Source: Euphorbia lathyris (lineage: Eukaryota > Streptophyta > Magnoliopsida > Malpighiales > Euphorbiaceae). From it: a DNA stretch of 64,000 bases. The notes under the pieces are model-generated. The model was not told the DNA's origin, did not search any database, and was given only the letters and a program-made list of their open reading frames with translations. The DNA is taken from NCBI RefSeq assembly GCF_963576675.1, contig NC_088911.1, forward strand, positions 89,185,256 through 89,249,255, read 5' to 3'. Position numbers and translations under genes: made by a program. The stretch's first letter is position 1. Each line of letters begins with the position of its first letter. This document shows, piece by piece, positions 1 through 10,900 of the stretch.

Positions 1-719
1 ATATATCTAGGTCGAGAGTTAAGAGTTGTTAAATCATGTCGGAACGTAACGGCAACCATTCTAGAAAAGGTATGAATGTGATCAGTATTCTAAAACCCCT
101 ATTCACATGTGTTCAAACAATAGCTTGGTTAGGCAATATGTTCTACAACATGTAAAGCATTACTGAGTCCTGTTTGGTTGAACTCTAAGCCGTAGCCCGA
201 ATAAGAACCGCACTCCTAGTGTCCTAGCGAGGTCTGACTGTATGGGTTCAGTATAGATTCTCTCCTCTCGGTCTCGAATCTATCTAAAATTCTATTTCCT
301 TTCGGATCAAGACATTGAGTACAGACAATCAGATTATAGTTGACAATCAAATCACACCCTAACTCTAAACCCAAATATAATCATTCACACCAAATTCTCC
401 TCCATCCCAGATTGGATGGAGATTAGCTCATGGACATGCAAATCAGCATAATCATAATAAAAAAGATAAAATCCATAAATATATTGAAATTCAATAGAAG
501 AGTACAAATGAGAAGAAAACTAGACTGTCACTCTAGTGATCGTTGATGAATCCTCGGTTGAAAATCAACAGCAATGAAATAAGAACAATTGACAATCCCA
601 GAAGTTAATGGTTGAGCAAGAGCCTAGCTTCTAAAAATGTCTGTTTTAGCTACAGCAATGGCTGCTCAAATAAGTTTCAGAAAAAAAGATAGATCCATGA
701 AAGAGATAACCTAATTCCC

Positions 720-726
720 TTTTATA
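720..726 (-). promoter_or_regulatory. TATA box of the partial LTR
   Basis: Minus-strand TATAAAA followed by GGG. It lies 119 bp downstream of the nearest palindrome (846-858), the same spacing class as in the other LTRs of this window. It is the probable U3/R core promoter. Confidence 0.6.
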
Positions 727-845
727 GTCACACCAAAAGCTAAAAGGGCAAAAAGGTAAATTACAGGAAAATAACTGGACATTTCCAGGTCTTCATAAGG
801 CCAAATTAACAAAAAGAGCCCGATTTGCGCTTTGCTTCGCGTTCT

Positions 846-920
846 GTCTCGTCGAGACAGTGGTTGTCTCGGCGAGACAGTGGTTGTCTCGGCGAGACAA
901 TGGTTGTCTCGCTGAGACAG
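846..920. repeat. Four palindromes, 20-bp period, in LTR U3
   Basis: Four tandem units, each carrying GTCTCGNCGAGAC (the last is degenerate, GTCTCGCTGAGAC), joined by CAGTGGTT-type spacers. Each unit can pair with itself. The same dyad recurs at 14852-14925, 16662-16775 and 18969-19042. Confidence 0.9.
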
Positions 921-1146
921 CATGTGGCCGGTTCCGCTTCAGCTCCTTTTTCTCTTGGTTGATGCCTGATTGCTTCCTAGAGCTCCGAGGAGGTCCAGAA
1001 GGTTCCTGAAAAACACTAATCATGCCATAAGGTAAAGGAAACACAAAACTGACCTAAAACACGAAAACAATAAACAAACACAGTTGAAAATAGCTAAGAA
1101 TAGTGACTGAAATGTAAACAAACACCTATGAAATATGGAAATATCA

Positions 1147-2744
1147 CCTACCTAATAGCATGTGGCAAGCATCCATCTCTACAACATCAGACATAGCTTC
1201 ATTTGGATAAGCCCCAATGGCGAAAGAACCTTACATCAGTGAGTAAGTTGAAGCTTTTCCACCTCGTTGACCCAATCAATACGGTAAAGTATAGAATATG
1301 GCTCGGGAACCAAACCAAACTTACTCAAGGTGATTTGACTAATGACATTCACTTGGCTTCCTCCATCGATAACCACCTCACATTTCTTCCCAAGAACTAA
1401 GCACCGAGTTCTAAATAATTGATGTTGTGGGTCATGCTTTTCTTCACTAGAAATGAGCACCCTCATCACCAAATACACATTATGTTCATCGCCATTGCCA
1501 TTGCCATCGCCATCATCATCATCTTCATATGTATCTTCATTTTGGCTCCACTCAACGTCCTTCAACTCACCATCATAAAAGAATCTATCTTCATCATCTT
1601 CATAAGTAGCCCCGTGTTGATTCCACTCAATGTGCTGAAGCTCACTCTCATCATGATAGACCCCATCTTCGTCATCTTCATAAGCGGCCCTATGTTGGTT
1701 CCACTCAATATTCCGACGCTCATTCTCATCATGGTAAACTCCATCATCTTCATTATAACCATTTTCATTCACATGATGATAAAATTCACCATCCTCACAT
1801 ATCTCATCCTCAGAAGCGTTCTCTCTCTCTTCAACCCCATCCTCGAATTCACTCTCATAATAGCCAAGTTCATCATTTCTTTCTAGATCATTCTCGGATT
1901 TGTTCTCCTCTTCATCAATCTCCTCTTCTAGCTCATCTTTTTCATGATCATATTCAAATCCATTCCCCTCTTCATCAACAACCCATTCTTTCCTACGACC
2001 TCTCGTTTCCATCCGCTTCTCCCCATAGTTCAAGTCGGCTAATCCATTTGACAAGTTACCCGACTCGAATGACATGCTACATCCCACCATGGTTGAACTA
2101 CCAACATCTCTCCCATCACCATAGCCACCAATTTCCACACAATAAGTGATTTCCTCATTCTCCTCAAAGAGATTATTAAGCCCAAAGTCACCCTCCCATT
2201 CTTCAAGAATAATACCCTCACTTTCCTCAAGCATAAAATGAAGTTATGCCTAAGGGGCATTTTATAAAACACTTGGGGAGTTCAACATGAGTTTCCCCAA
2301 TGTCCTCACCTATAAACACTCCTTCCTCCTCATTCACATGAACCCAAATTCTCATTATCAACAAGCTCACAATGAGAATCTAATTCACTGACAACATCAC
2401 AAGCATCCAACTTCTCCCTTGTAATTTGGTTACCTATAACTTCAACATGAGAAGGTGAAAATTTATGATTTACCTCTTGAATGTGCAATCGAGAAAAGAT
2501 TGGTGATGAAGCTTTAGGATGTAACATTGGGTTTTCTTCATTTCTTCTAGGATAACCCTCAAAGTATTATGGCAAACCGTTTCAGATTTCTAGCTTAAGA
2601 CTCTCCCAAGATGCTCTCAACTTTCTCATTACCTCGTCACTCGCCCGGTTTTCTCTCCTGTTTCGGCTCTCCAATCATCTAACGTCTTGAGATCCTTCAT
2701 CTTCTTGTCAACGGCTCTCATTGTTTCTTGTGGTGATGGAACCA
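1147..2744 (-). pseudogene. Ty3/gypsy gag-protease relic with acidic tandem repeats
   Basis: Minus-strand relic of a gypsy polyprotein. A gag-like start (MVPSPQETMRAVDKKMKDLK) lies near 2744, but that frame soon stops. The longest open part (2234 to 1236) is very acidic and ends in an aspartic-protease-like segment containing VVIDGGSQVNVIS, the plant gypsy form of the catalytic D-S/T-G region. The protease continues in another frame to VEMDACHMLLGR, where the LTR at 1146 interrupts it. The middle holds three tandem units of about 27 residues, each with an HDE or YDG start, an IEWNQH-type core and a YEDDED end. The element at 42256-47770 has the same 'HQLF-T-C' to protease order, so both belong to one lineage. 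No RT or integrase is present here. Confidence 0.75.
1560..1790 (-). repeat. In-frame 81-84 bp acidic repeats in the gag-protease linker
   Basis: Three consecutive coding repeats contain variants of the IEWNQH core and the YEDDED ending. The opposite strand reads as hydrophobic ORFs only because it is the complement of Asp/Glu-rich codons. Confidence 0.7.
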
Positions 2745-2778
2745 TTACCGAAAGCAGTTTTGGGTTAGGAAACGATCA

Positions 2779-2790
2779 GCTCTGATACCA
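2779..2790 (-). promoter_or_regulatory. Primer binding site (initiator tRNA-Met type)
   Basis: Minus-strand TGGTATCAGAGC, the classical plant LTR-retrotransposon PBS complementary to the 3' end of initiator tRNA-Met. It lies just after a TTATCA LTR end (2793-2798) and before the gag start near 2744. It fixes the orientation of the relic. Confidence 0.85.
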
Positions 2791-2792
2791 AC

Positions 2793-2955
2793 TGATAAAG
2801 ATTAATGTTGAACGAGTTGATTTTACTCTTAAATCAACAAAAATGTTTCTTCTCTAGCTAAACTTGAAAGGGTTATTCTCGGTATTCACAAACTATCTCT
2901 CTAAGAAAGAATCACGGAACTGTGGCCAAAGGAAAGCGTTATCAAGTCCATTCCC
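2793..2955 (-). mobile_element. Fragment of the 5' LTR belonging to the gag-protease relic
   Basis: About 160 bp between the PBS and the broken end of the next element. On the minus strand it ends in CA at 2793-2794. The upper boundary is inferred from where the second gypsy gag sequence stops, so it is approximate. Confidence 0.45.
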
Positions 2956-2959
2956 TCTC

Positions 2960-3479
2960 TTGGAAAGATACCAACTATGTGCCACTCATTGTAACTGATT
3001 CCCTGCTAACAATACCATCCTAGCACTGGTGCATCCCAAGACCTCATAACATTTGTCCATAGCATCCAGAAAATCCATAGGATCTGTTACAGAATCCTCA
3101 CCCGAAAACTTTGGAGGTTGTAACCTCAAGAAGTCACTGAGATCCTGTAATTGAGCTCTATCATTAGGCATAGCAGATGCTGTAGTTCTTGGTTGTTTAT
3201 TTTCCCCTACCACATTTGTTAGCCTTTCAACTGCTTGAAAGACCCCTTGCAATCCAGCAGCCAAATCAGTGTTAGATATTTGAGCAAGCTGAGAGGTTGA
3301 AGCTGTACGCGTGGGCTGAGATGACCCTCCAGTTGGTTGCGAAATTGGTTCAGATGCTGGAGCTGGTCCTCCAATAGGGTGTGAAGCTCCCCCATCTGGG
3401 ATGAATTCTCAACGGTCACCCTACTCCTAGTACTAACATTAACCGTATTCTTGCCTCTTCTTCTTCCTTTAGGAGGCAT
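2960..3479 (-). pseudogene. N-terminal gag fragment of a second gypsy element
   Basis: The ORF begins MPPKGRRRGKN, a start typical of chromovirus (Tekay/Del-like) gag. A frame change near 3250 leads into the region with PPKFSGEDSVTDPMDFLDAM, the conserved gag entry motif (F-G-x-D-P-x-x-A/x-x-W/F-L), and VLLAGNQL. The fragment then breaks off at about 2960 where another element's LTR begins. It is a broken 5' end only; protease, RT and integrase are missing. The PBS at 3630-3640 and an LTR sit upstream, as expected for an element start. Confidence 0.75.
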
Positions 3480-3629
3480 GATTACCTATCCATGCAGCAG
3501 AGTTAGACACTTTAGCAAATGAGATATTGAAAATGAGTAAATATGAAGACCTAGATAGATAGGCAAGATAAGGGATATGAACAGAACACGTGAATCATAT
3601 ACAGTAAGTCTATAAGAACCTAAACCTGA

Positions 3630-3640
3630 CTCTGATACCA
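3630..3640 (-). promoter_or_regulatory. Primer binding site of the second gypsy element
   Basis: Minus-strand TGGTATCAGAG lies four to five bases after an LTR end GTGACA (3645-3650). It is followed by about 150 bp of leader and the gag ATG at 3479. Confidence 0.8.
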
Positions 3641-3644
3641 CCTT

Positions 3645-5270
3645 TGTCACGACCCAAACCAGGCCATGACCGGCGCATAAATTAAGTAATCTTTAATCTA
3701 TGCTAGCCTTAATTCTGAACTAATAGAAATTCCAAAATTTACTAACAGAATATCAAATTCATCTCAATTACATAAAAAAAAACCTTAATAATCAAAAGTC
3801 TCCAAAATAAGATAAAGCTAAATCATTAAGCAGTCTCCTTCAACATCAATCCAAGGGTTACCTCACGAACATGGACCTTAATCTGAAAAAAAGAAATATT
3901 CAACGTGGTATGAGATTTTCGTCTATACGAGCGAAAACCTCAGTGAGCAGTAGCTATAGCACACAACAGAAAAGGAACAGGCAGACAGGCTGATACTTTT
4001 AAATTATGACAAATATAGTTCAAAATGTAATATTTCAAAATCAGTTAAACCAAAAGGTCAAAATAATATAATCAATTTAAATACTGGTAATCAATTGTCA
4101 AACATAATACTAAAGCCTTTCAAAATATCAAAAATTAGAATAATCAGAAAATAAGGCAAAAGCTTCAAAACACATGGTACAGTGTAACAGAGTGGTGATA
4201 CTGCACACCACTAGGGCCAGATAAATGATAAGCGCGCTACCAATAACAGATACAGATAACAGATAATTGCCTTCACCGAACTTATGCATGATTCTAATGC
4301 TGACACAACTGACGACAGACTGACAACCTGACTCAAAGACAAATGCAAGGACCTAATGTTATGAAGATCGGTGAGAGGCCAGATAACAGATACAGATATA
4401 CTGAGCACTTGTACCAGTTTGAAAACATATAGTATTCATATATAAATCAGAAAATCATAACTGATTGAACAAATTATCAGATTTATAAAACAAAGGTACT
4501 AACTGCGATAAATCGCGTATCAGAAACTTCAAACCATATCAAATCAAATTTTAATATTATCATTGTAACTGATAATAAAACAAATCAAATATAAGGGTCT
4601 GTTCCTAGAATATAGGCTCTAATACTAAGGATATTTAGTAAACGTAAGGTTCAAAATGTACGTTTTTCTAAAAGAAATTATACAATCAAATGTCAATTTA
4701 GATAAACAGTTTAAAATCAGAGGTTTCAATCAAATAGTGTCACATACTATAATTACCACTCACCTGAATATTCGAGCAGACGCGAGCGCACTAAAAGTCC
4801 GACTCAATCAACTTGCGGATTATCGGAATTTCCTATTGGTTCAAGGGAAGAGGCGAAGTGAATTAACTAACCGTAAATAAATGAAAGCTAGTGGGGACAA
4901 TTAACAACTTAGGGGAACAAGTAATAACCTTCATACTTAATTAGATTACGCATTTTTAAAATTACCCATATGAAATATGGGTACAGATAACACCCATTAA
5001 ACAATTGTTCGTAGTAAAACGGTTCACTTAATAATAAATAAAACATAACTCCAAGCCTCTTATTTATGTGTATAAATCTAAATTAAATAAGTAATTTGCA
5101 AAAATTGGAAGACTTAAAAGAAAACCGAACAAAGACCAGTGAAAAATAGTAAGCAGGTGAGGCTTGGGCGATGAATTGGCAACTACTGATTGATAAATCA
5201 ATTTGTAAACTTTAAACCATAGTTTTAGTTCCAGACACAAAGAAACCAAAATTAAAATTCACAAGGTCCA

Positions 5271-5332
<62 letters not shown>

Positions 5333-5700
5333 TATATGTATTAAAAAATACTCATACACCTCCCTTCACTAATTAACTAATGTATTTTGGATTTTATATT
5401 AATATTAATAAGGCTTTGTGCAGGGAAGGAGTTGAAGAAAGTGGAAATTGTCATAAAGCACTAAGAATATAAGAATAAAATATTGATTCAAAGTTATTAT
5501 TATGATGAACTTTACAAAACTACTGTTCATAGTAGACATAGGAAAATGAATATACTTACTCGAATAATGATGATCTAGCAGCTAAAAAATTTGGAACCTC
5601 AGAGAGAAAAATGGAGGGCGGCGGCTGCTCTATGAGTGCAAGATAAAACTATTTTTTTTTTAAAAGTAAACTAGGTTTCGGAAAGATAGACCTATAGAGA
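3645..5700 (-). mobile_element. Probable 5' LTR of the second gypsy element
   Basis: The minus-strand end reads GGTCGTGACA, typical of Tekay/Del-like LTR ends, and is followed by the PBS. The LTR-proximal part contains the 'cggtcatggcctgg' and 'cgtctatacgagcgaaaacctcagtgagcagtag' type blocks common in these LTRs. The upper boundary was not found; 5700 is a guess from the loss of recognisable LTR character. A long TA run lies inside. No ORF is supported. Confidence 0.5.
5272..5340. repeat. (TA)n microsatellite
   Basis: Almost uninterrupted TA dinucleotides, ending in TATTATATTATATG. Confidence 0.95.
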
Positions 5701-6262
5701 TATTAAAAATTGTTTCTAAATGGCTAAGGGTATATTTGTAAAAGTAATTAGTTTATAAAGATCACATTTAAAAAAAAGTAAGGTTATACATTAAATAAGG
5801 AACTAATCAATAATTATAGGTTATTACATAAATTCTATGGATAATATAAAAAGGAATACCATTTTGAATTTCTTTTACCCAGATTCATATTAATATTAGT
5901 TTAAAGATATTAGATTAAATAATAAATAAAATAAAAATAAAAATTTAAGAGAATATAGAAATATTGTGTACATATATTATATAAATATAACATAAAAATA
6001 TTAATTAAAATTTAGAAAATAAGAAATAAGTTGTTTTATTTAAGGTATTTTGTACTTTTATATATATAAAAAAATTCAATAGTCTATTAAAATAAAATTT
6101 AAAGACTTTAAATAAACTTACTCCCTTCCCAAAAAATAAATGGACCAATCTATTAAGTACAAATATGAACTAATTAATTATTTATTCTATTTTTTATTTG
6201 AAAAAGAAATATAGTATTTATTACCTATAAAAATTAAAATTGGAGTGTCGGTAAACTCCTTT
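5701..6262. other. AT-rich intergenic stretch, nothing recognised
   Basis: Very AT-rich sequence with no supported gene, no terminal repeats and no recognisable transposon domain. Confidence 0.6.
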
Positions 6263-6270
6263 CCTACAAT

Positions 6271-6709
6271 TAGACTTGGCCATAGATCGGGTTGGGCCGG
6301 GCCAGACGAGTTTTTCTATAAAAGTCATCAGCCCAAGTTCAGCTCAGCTCACTAGTAATTTAGACGGGCTCGAGCTTAAAAATAAAATCTCAAACCCAAC
6401 CCATACAAACCCACCTAAACATATGTACATAATTTTTTTAACTATAAAAAATAAAATTTAATATTTAATCATAAATATTTAATATATAAATCTATAAATA
6501 TATAAAATTTATTAATTAATATTAATAGACGGGTCGGGCTGGACCGAACCGCGCTATTTTTATTAATCTCAAGCCCGCTCAAAAAATAGGCGGGCTTTAA
6601 CGAGTCTGAATCGGACTGGGCCTAACATCAATTAGTCTTGTCCAAGCCCGGCTCATGGGACACAGACTTGAACAGGCCGGGCGGGTACTCGGACCCGTGG
6701 ACAAGTCTA
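6271..6709. mobile_element. hAT-type MITE, 439 bp, 8-bp TSD
   Basis: The left end TAGACTTGGCCA and the right end TGGACAAGTCTA are imperfect terminal inverted repeats. The flanks are the exact 8-bp direct repeat CCTACAAT (6263-6270 and 6710-6717). An 8-bp duplication, GGGCCGGGCC-rich subterminal sequence and no ORF fit a non-autonomous hAT element. It sits about 0.5 kb upstream of the RCC1 gene. Confidence 0.85.
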
Positions 6710-6718
6710 CCTACAATT

Positions 6719-6835
6719 TTTTTTGATAGAAACAGGAAAGAAAATAAACCAACATCGAGACAAAAACTAACCTGGGATCAGCCTAGGAAAGCTAACCCCA
6801 ACTCTGTCCTCTAAAAGAAGAGAAGAAAGATAGAG
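6719..6835 (-). mobile_element. Short LINE/SINE-like retroposon tail with 17-bp TSD
   Basis: 117 bp flanked by the exact 17-bp direct repeat CAAGTCTACCTACAATT (6702-6718 and 6836-6852). The repeat consists of the end of the hAT MITE plus its own TSD, so this insertion came after the MITE. The minus-strand 3' end is TTTCTATCAAAAAA, a retroposon-like tail also seen on the plus strand at about 22190-22206. It is too short to assign to LINE or SINE. Confidence 0.65.
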
Positions 6836-6852
6836 CAAGTCTACCTACAATT

Positions 6853-7240
6853 GAAAACAAACCAAAAAAAAAAAAAATACATCAATTTTTTTCATATTCC
6901 ATGAAATAAAAAAGAAAAGAAAGAATTGTCTATGATTGGAAGCGCGTGTACCTACTTTCGACTCGCGTCGCACAATTCTAGGGTGACACAGCATCCACAT
7001 TGTCCGTGCAATAGTGCCGGCGGGCGGACATAAACAATCCAGCGTGGCAAGCACCAAAGACTTCCACGTGTCAAAACTAAAGTGGAGAAAACAGTGAAGC
7101 AGAACAGAAGTCGAATCCACATAATGACTTATTTTTCTTCTTCCACTTTATACTTTCTCTTTCTATGTCCTAATTAAATTCTCCAGACATAGAAAAAGCT
7201 CTGTATTCTCTAATAATCTCCCATCACCAAAGTCTTCAGA
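6853..7240 (+). promoter_or_regulatory. Upstream region of the RCC1 gene, with G-box
   Basis: This lies between the retroposon tail and the inferred transcript start of the RCC1 gene. A perfect G-box CACGTG lies at 7065-7070 in the context TTCCACGTGTCA, a bZIP/bHLH site type common in light- and ABA-responsive promoters. CT-rich tracts follow at about 7135-7165, as is usual near plant transcription starts. No convincing TATA box was found. The function of the G-box is inferred only. Confidence 0.45.
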
Positions 7241-7447
7241 GAGACAGCTAAGGGAATGTGGGCATAAAGAGAGGATTCAAACCCTTGATTCCATTTTATA
7301 TTATTTCCTTGGTTGCTTTTTGCTTCTCTCTGTTTTTCTCACTTTCTTATTTCCCCTAATTTACTGTTTTTTCAGCTCAATTCCTACATTTTCGGCTCTA
7401 AAAGTTTAGATCGCCACCGAAAAGTTCCACTTGTTTTGCTTTTCCTG

Positions 7448-7629
7448 GTAAGTTTATCATTAATTGATTGCTTTATTATAAAAGCCCCATTCTTGCTTGT
7501 TTTTAACCGAATTTGATCCCAAATACCTACATTTTCGTTTTTGTTATCTGAATTACAAACTTTGATATCATTTATTGTGCTTCTTGTTTTTGTTTAAATT
7601 TTTCTGATCGATTTCTGCTTCATTTACAG
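7448..7629 (+). other. Putative intron in the 5' leader of the RCC1 gene
   Basis: CTG|GTAAGT at 7448 and a TTTACAG acceptor ending at 7629 bracket a T-rich segment, as expected for a plant leader intron. The exact leader structure between 7630 and the ATG is not determined. Confidence 0.45.
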
Positions 7630-7968
7630 GTGAGGTTTTGCTTTCCGGCAAAATTTCTGATATTTCTTCCGGGGTTTTGTGTGAGAAATAGTTTCTTCTG
7701 ATGTTTTATTTTCAATCACTGAATCAAAAACCTGTGAATTTTTCATCTAAGCCCCCGTTCTTGTATTCTATTCCATCGATTTTCCTTCCTTTCGATGTTG
7801 TATTCTTTATATGTTGTTTTAATTGCTTCAGATTTCGCCAAAAAATTTGATACACTTTAGTTCTGTTCTGTGTTGATCTCATTTTTTCGAGTAGCCTTGC
7901 ACTTTAAAAATTTGAGGGTACAAAATTTGGTGGGCTTTTGGGAGGTGAAAAGTGAAGACTTGATAGAA

Positions 7969-10900
7969 ATGGCAGATAGATATAGGTTGGTTTCAATTGA
8001 GGAATTACCATCACATTTGATTTTAGAGATATTGACCAGAGGCAGACTTAGTGCCACTGATCTTGTTTATTTGGAGTTAACTTCCAAGACATTTGGCGGG
8101 AGCCATGGAATTTACCCGCAAAAATTCAAATCATTGGTGGATTTTGCTGTTTATCAGCTGTGTGTGTCGCATGCTGTTTATAGTGGGATGGGGCGGAATT
8201 CTCAGAAACAATTATTTGATCGGTGTGAAGGGAATTGGAAGCGAGTTTTGAGGTTTTTGCAGGCTGTTGAGGAATCATCTGGCATGGTCGAGACCTCAGC
8301 AGGCAATGTACTATTTCTTTGATATATTTGCTTACTTGCTTTTGCATTCAATTAAATTAATGAATTATGAATGTCTTGATGTGGCAGTATATGCATTGTT
8401 TTTAGCCATTGTTTTCCCGTCATCTTGGTTTAAGGTTTTGGAAGAGTTCCAGATGTTTATTATATTTTGCTTCCCTTTTTGTTAAATCAACAGATGCAGA
8501 TTACAACTGGAAGGCATCATACACTGCTGATCAGCAATTCATCCGTGTATTCTTGTGGTTCCAGTTATTGTGGCGTTCTTGGACATGGTCCTGAAACAAC
8601 ACAATGTGTAGCATTCACCAAGATTAGTTTTCCATCTCTGGCCCGTGTGATTCAAGTCTCAGCTTCCCACAATCATGCTGCCTTTGTTTTGGAGTCTGGA
8701 GAGGTTTGTAACTGAGCTAATTTCATTAATCATGTGCTTTAGGCTGAACTAATTATTAGGTGGCATATGTAAGTAAAGTTTTTGACGACTGATTAATCTT
8801 ATTCAAAAGCTAACAAAGTAAGCTTAAGCAAGCACCTGGGGTATTTAATAGTTGGCATTTGATATGGATACAATGTTTGAATGGGTATACAAGTGAATTC
8901 AATATTAGAGGAACCACACAAACTTGGTTCAAATTCAAGCTCATGTACAAGTCTTTGGCCAGTATGAATAACCTTGTCAAATAGAGAAATATATATTCCT
9001 CTATAGGAACAATATTCCAGGCTTTATTTACTTGCAAACCCCCCATACCTACTCAAAAGAAAAGAAAATGATAGTGATACCATGCAAGAGGAATAAGGAT
9101 AATTGCAGTGCTAACAATTTTAAGTTGGTTTAAGGCATTACAGGTGTCGTAGAATTACTGGCATTTTGAGTTGAAATAAACGTTAATTTGCATTTAACTT
9201 TAAGAGAAATCTATGATGTTGTGATAGAAAATTCCAAATAATTTAAATTTTATGTTTATAAGCCATATACCCTATTAGCTTAATGCATTCAGAAGGCAAT
9301 GCTGAGTCAGAGGATGAAATGAAGTCAATAGGCTTAAACTAGGTTTGTATGTTATACACTTGCACTTGAATGGACCTTAAACTTTATTTTTCTTCCTACG
9401 CTGCTCCTAAGCCCTTGCTGAGGTTGAACTATGGAGAGTCTCATCTTAAATGCCCCTATCTTGACATGACATGACATGACATCTTTAACAATGTTAATTT
9501 TGTATAGCATTTTGTTTAGGCACCGTTTTCATGCTTCACATCTTTTGTTATTTCTCGGTTTTGTTTTTTTCTTTTAACGATTATCTTGAATTCATGATAT
9601 CTTATGTTGAATCTCCCATCTGTAGTACCTTGAAGCATTTAGTTTAGGCTTACTAATATGTCTATTGTTTGCTAGTTTAGTATTCTCTTATTTGATGATT
9701 TTACATGGTGCTATAGCTATACCCTAGTACTGTAATGATATAAGTGTGATACATAGTGTAGTGGTATGGGTCTTTAATTTATGAGCGTTGCATTTGGAGA
9801 TGTTGTCAATTAACCTAATGCTATCAATTATCAGTGCAGGTTTTCACAAGTGGAGATAATTCATCGTTTTGCTGTGGTCATCGAGATACAAGCCGCACCA
9901 TATTTAGGCCTAGGCTTGTTGAGGCACTGAAGGGAAATCCTTGCAAGCAGGTAAGTTTATATATTGTTGTTTGGCTCGTTCGTGGGAAATGCGGGCATGC
10001 AAGAGAATTATAGTATTCTCGAACTATGGAATAAAATTTCGACTACTAACTTCTAAATATCAAATGACAGTAAGGAATAAAGAGACTGGAAAATTCCAAA
10101 GGATTCGATTATGAAAACGATACCAACCTTACAAAAATGATTAAGGGAATGACTGAGAAATTTAAATTGCTGAAGTCTATAGATAATTTGCTAGAGTTTT
10201 GCTTAGGTGTGTTGAATTGTCCTTTTTTTTATCGTGATTCCTTGCTTTTATAAACGTCGGGGTAACTTCCTGCTTCATTCCATAAGTCACGTTCTCCACT
10301 TTGACTTCCACGATGAAATTGATTATGACGTTTTCTAACTTTCCTGATTTTAATTGGCTCACAAAATATACGTTAGAAATATTAAATGGACTCATGATCC
10401 CCTTGGTTTACTTCAAGTATCCCACAATGTTTTTGGTTTCCCCTAAGGTACATTATAGGAAGTTGGTTTGGGGTACACTATATAGGAAGTGAGTTTCCCA
10501 CGAGGTCACTGTATATGAAGTTGGTTTCCCACGAGGTAGAAGTTGATTTCTCAAGAGGTACACTTGTAGGAAGTTGAGTTCCCCTTGAGATGTTTCCCCT
10601 GAGGGAAACTGAGGTTCACTGTTGGAAATTCTAAGTGAACAATGTACCAGGTAAATATAAAAAGTTTCCTAAAAAAAAGTTTCTTAAAAAGTTTTAAGAA
10701 AAAGTTTCCTAAAAGAAAAGTTTCCTGAACAGTTCTTTTAAGAAAAAAGTTTCCTAAAAAGAAAAATTTATCCCATGAAAAGTGTACACCAGGGTATGCA
10801 TCATGAAAACTTTATTTTTGGTGCAAACAATTGTATAATTCTTTTAATGTTTTTGCAATTTATTGTCATGGTCTGCGTTGTAGTACAAATGTATGTTTTG

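Larger units (their letters stand above)
1..1146 (-). mobile_element. Partial LTR of an Athila-like gypsy element
   Basis: Read on the minus strand, this stretch starts TGATATTTCC at 1146, directly where a gypsy protease reading frame (LLGR codons) is interrupted, and runs off the window. It has the layout of the LTRs at 14531 and 18648: a U3 with four GTCTCGNCGAGAC dyads, a TATA box (720-726), then a long leader that includes a 'ctaatctccatccaat' block also seen in those LTRs. It is therefore a diverged relative in the opposite orientation. It is either the 5' LTR of an element lying left of the window or a solo LTR. There is no coding capacity; the short ORFs across it are by-products of the repeat array. 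Confidence 0.72.

Noticed and set aside
846..920. Regular short repeats resembling a CRISPR array
   Set aside because: The repeats are only 13-20 bp, spacers are not unique, there are no cas genes, and the context is a plant LTR.
1419..1886. Hydrophobic plus-strand ORF that looks like a membrane protein
   Set aside because: It is the complement of the Asp/Glu-rich minus-strand gag-protease linker; GAT/GAA codons read back as Ile/Phe/Ser.
6845..7120. Minus-strand ORF in the RCC1 promoter
   Set aside because: No domain, low-complexity ends, and it overlaps the expected promoter and transcript start.
7870..7968. Upstream in-frame start for the RCC1 protein
   Set aside because: It would add 33 residues of no recognisable character before the F-box-like helix. 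The ATG at 7969 is in a better context and leads straight into the conserved region.
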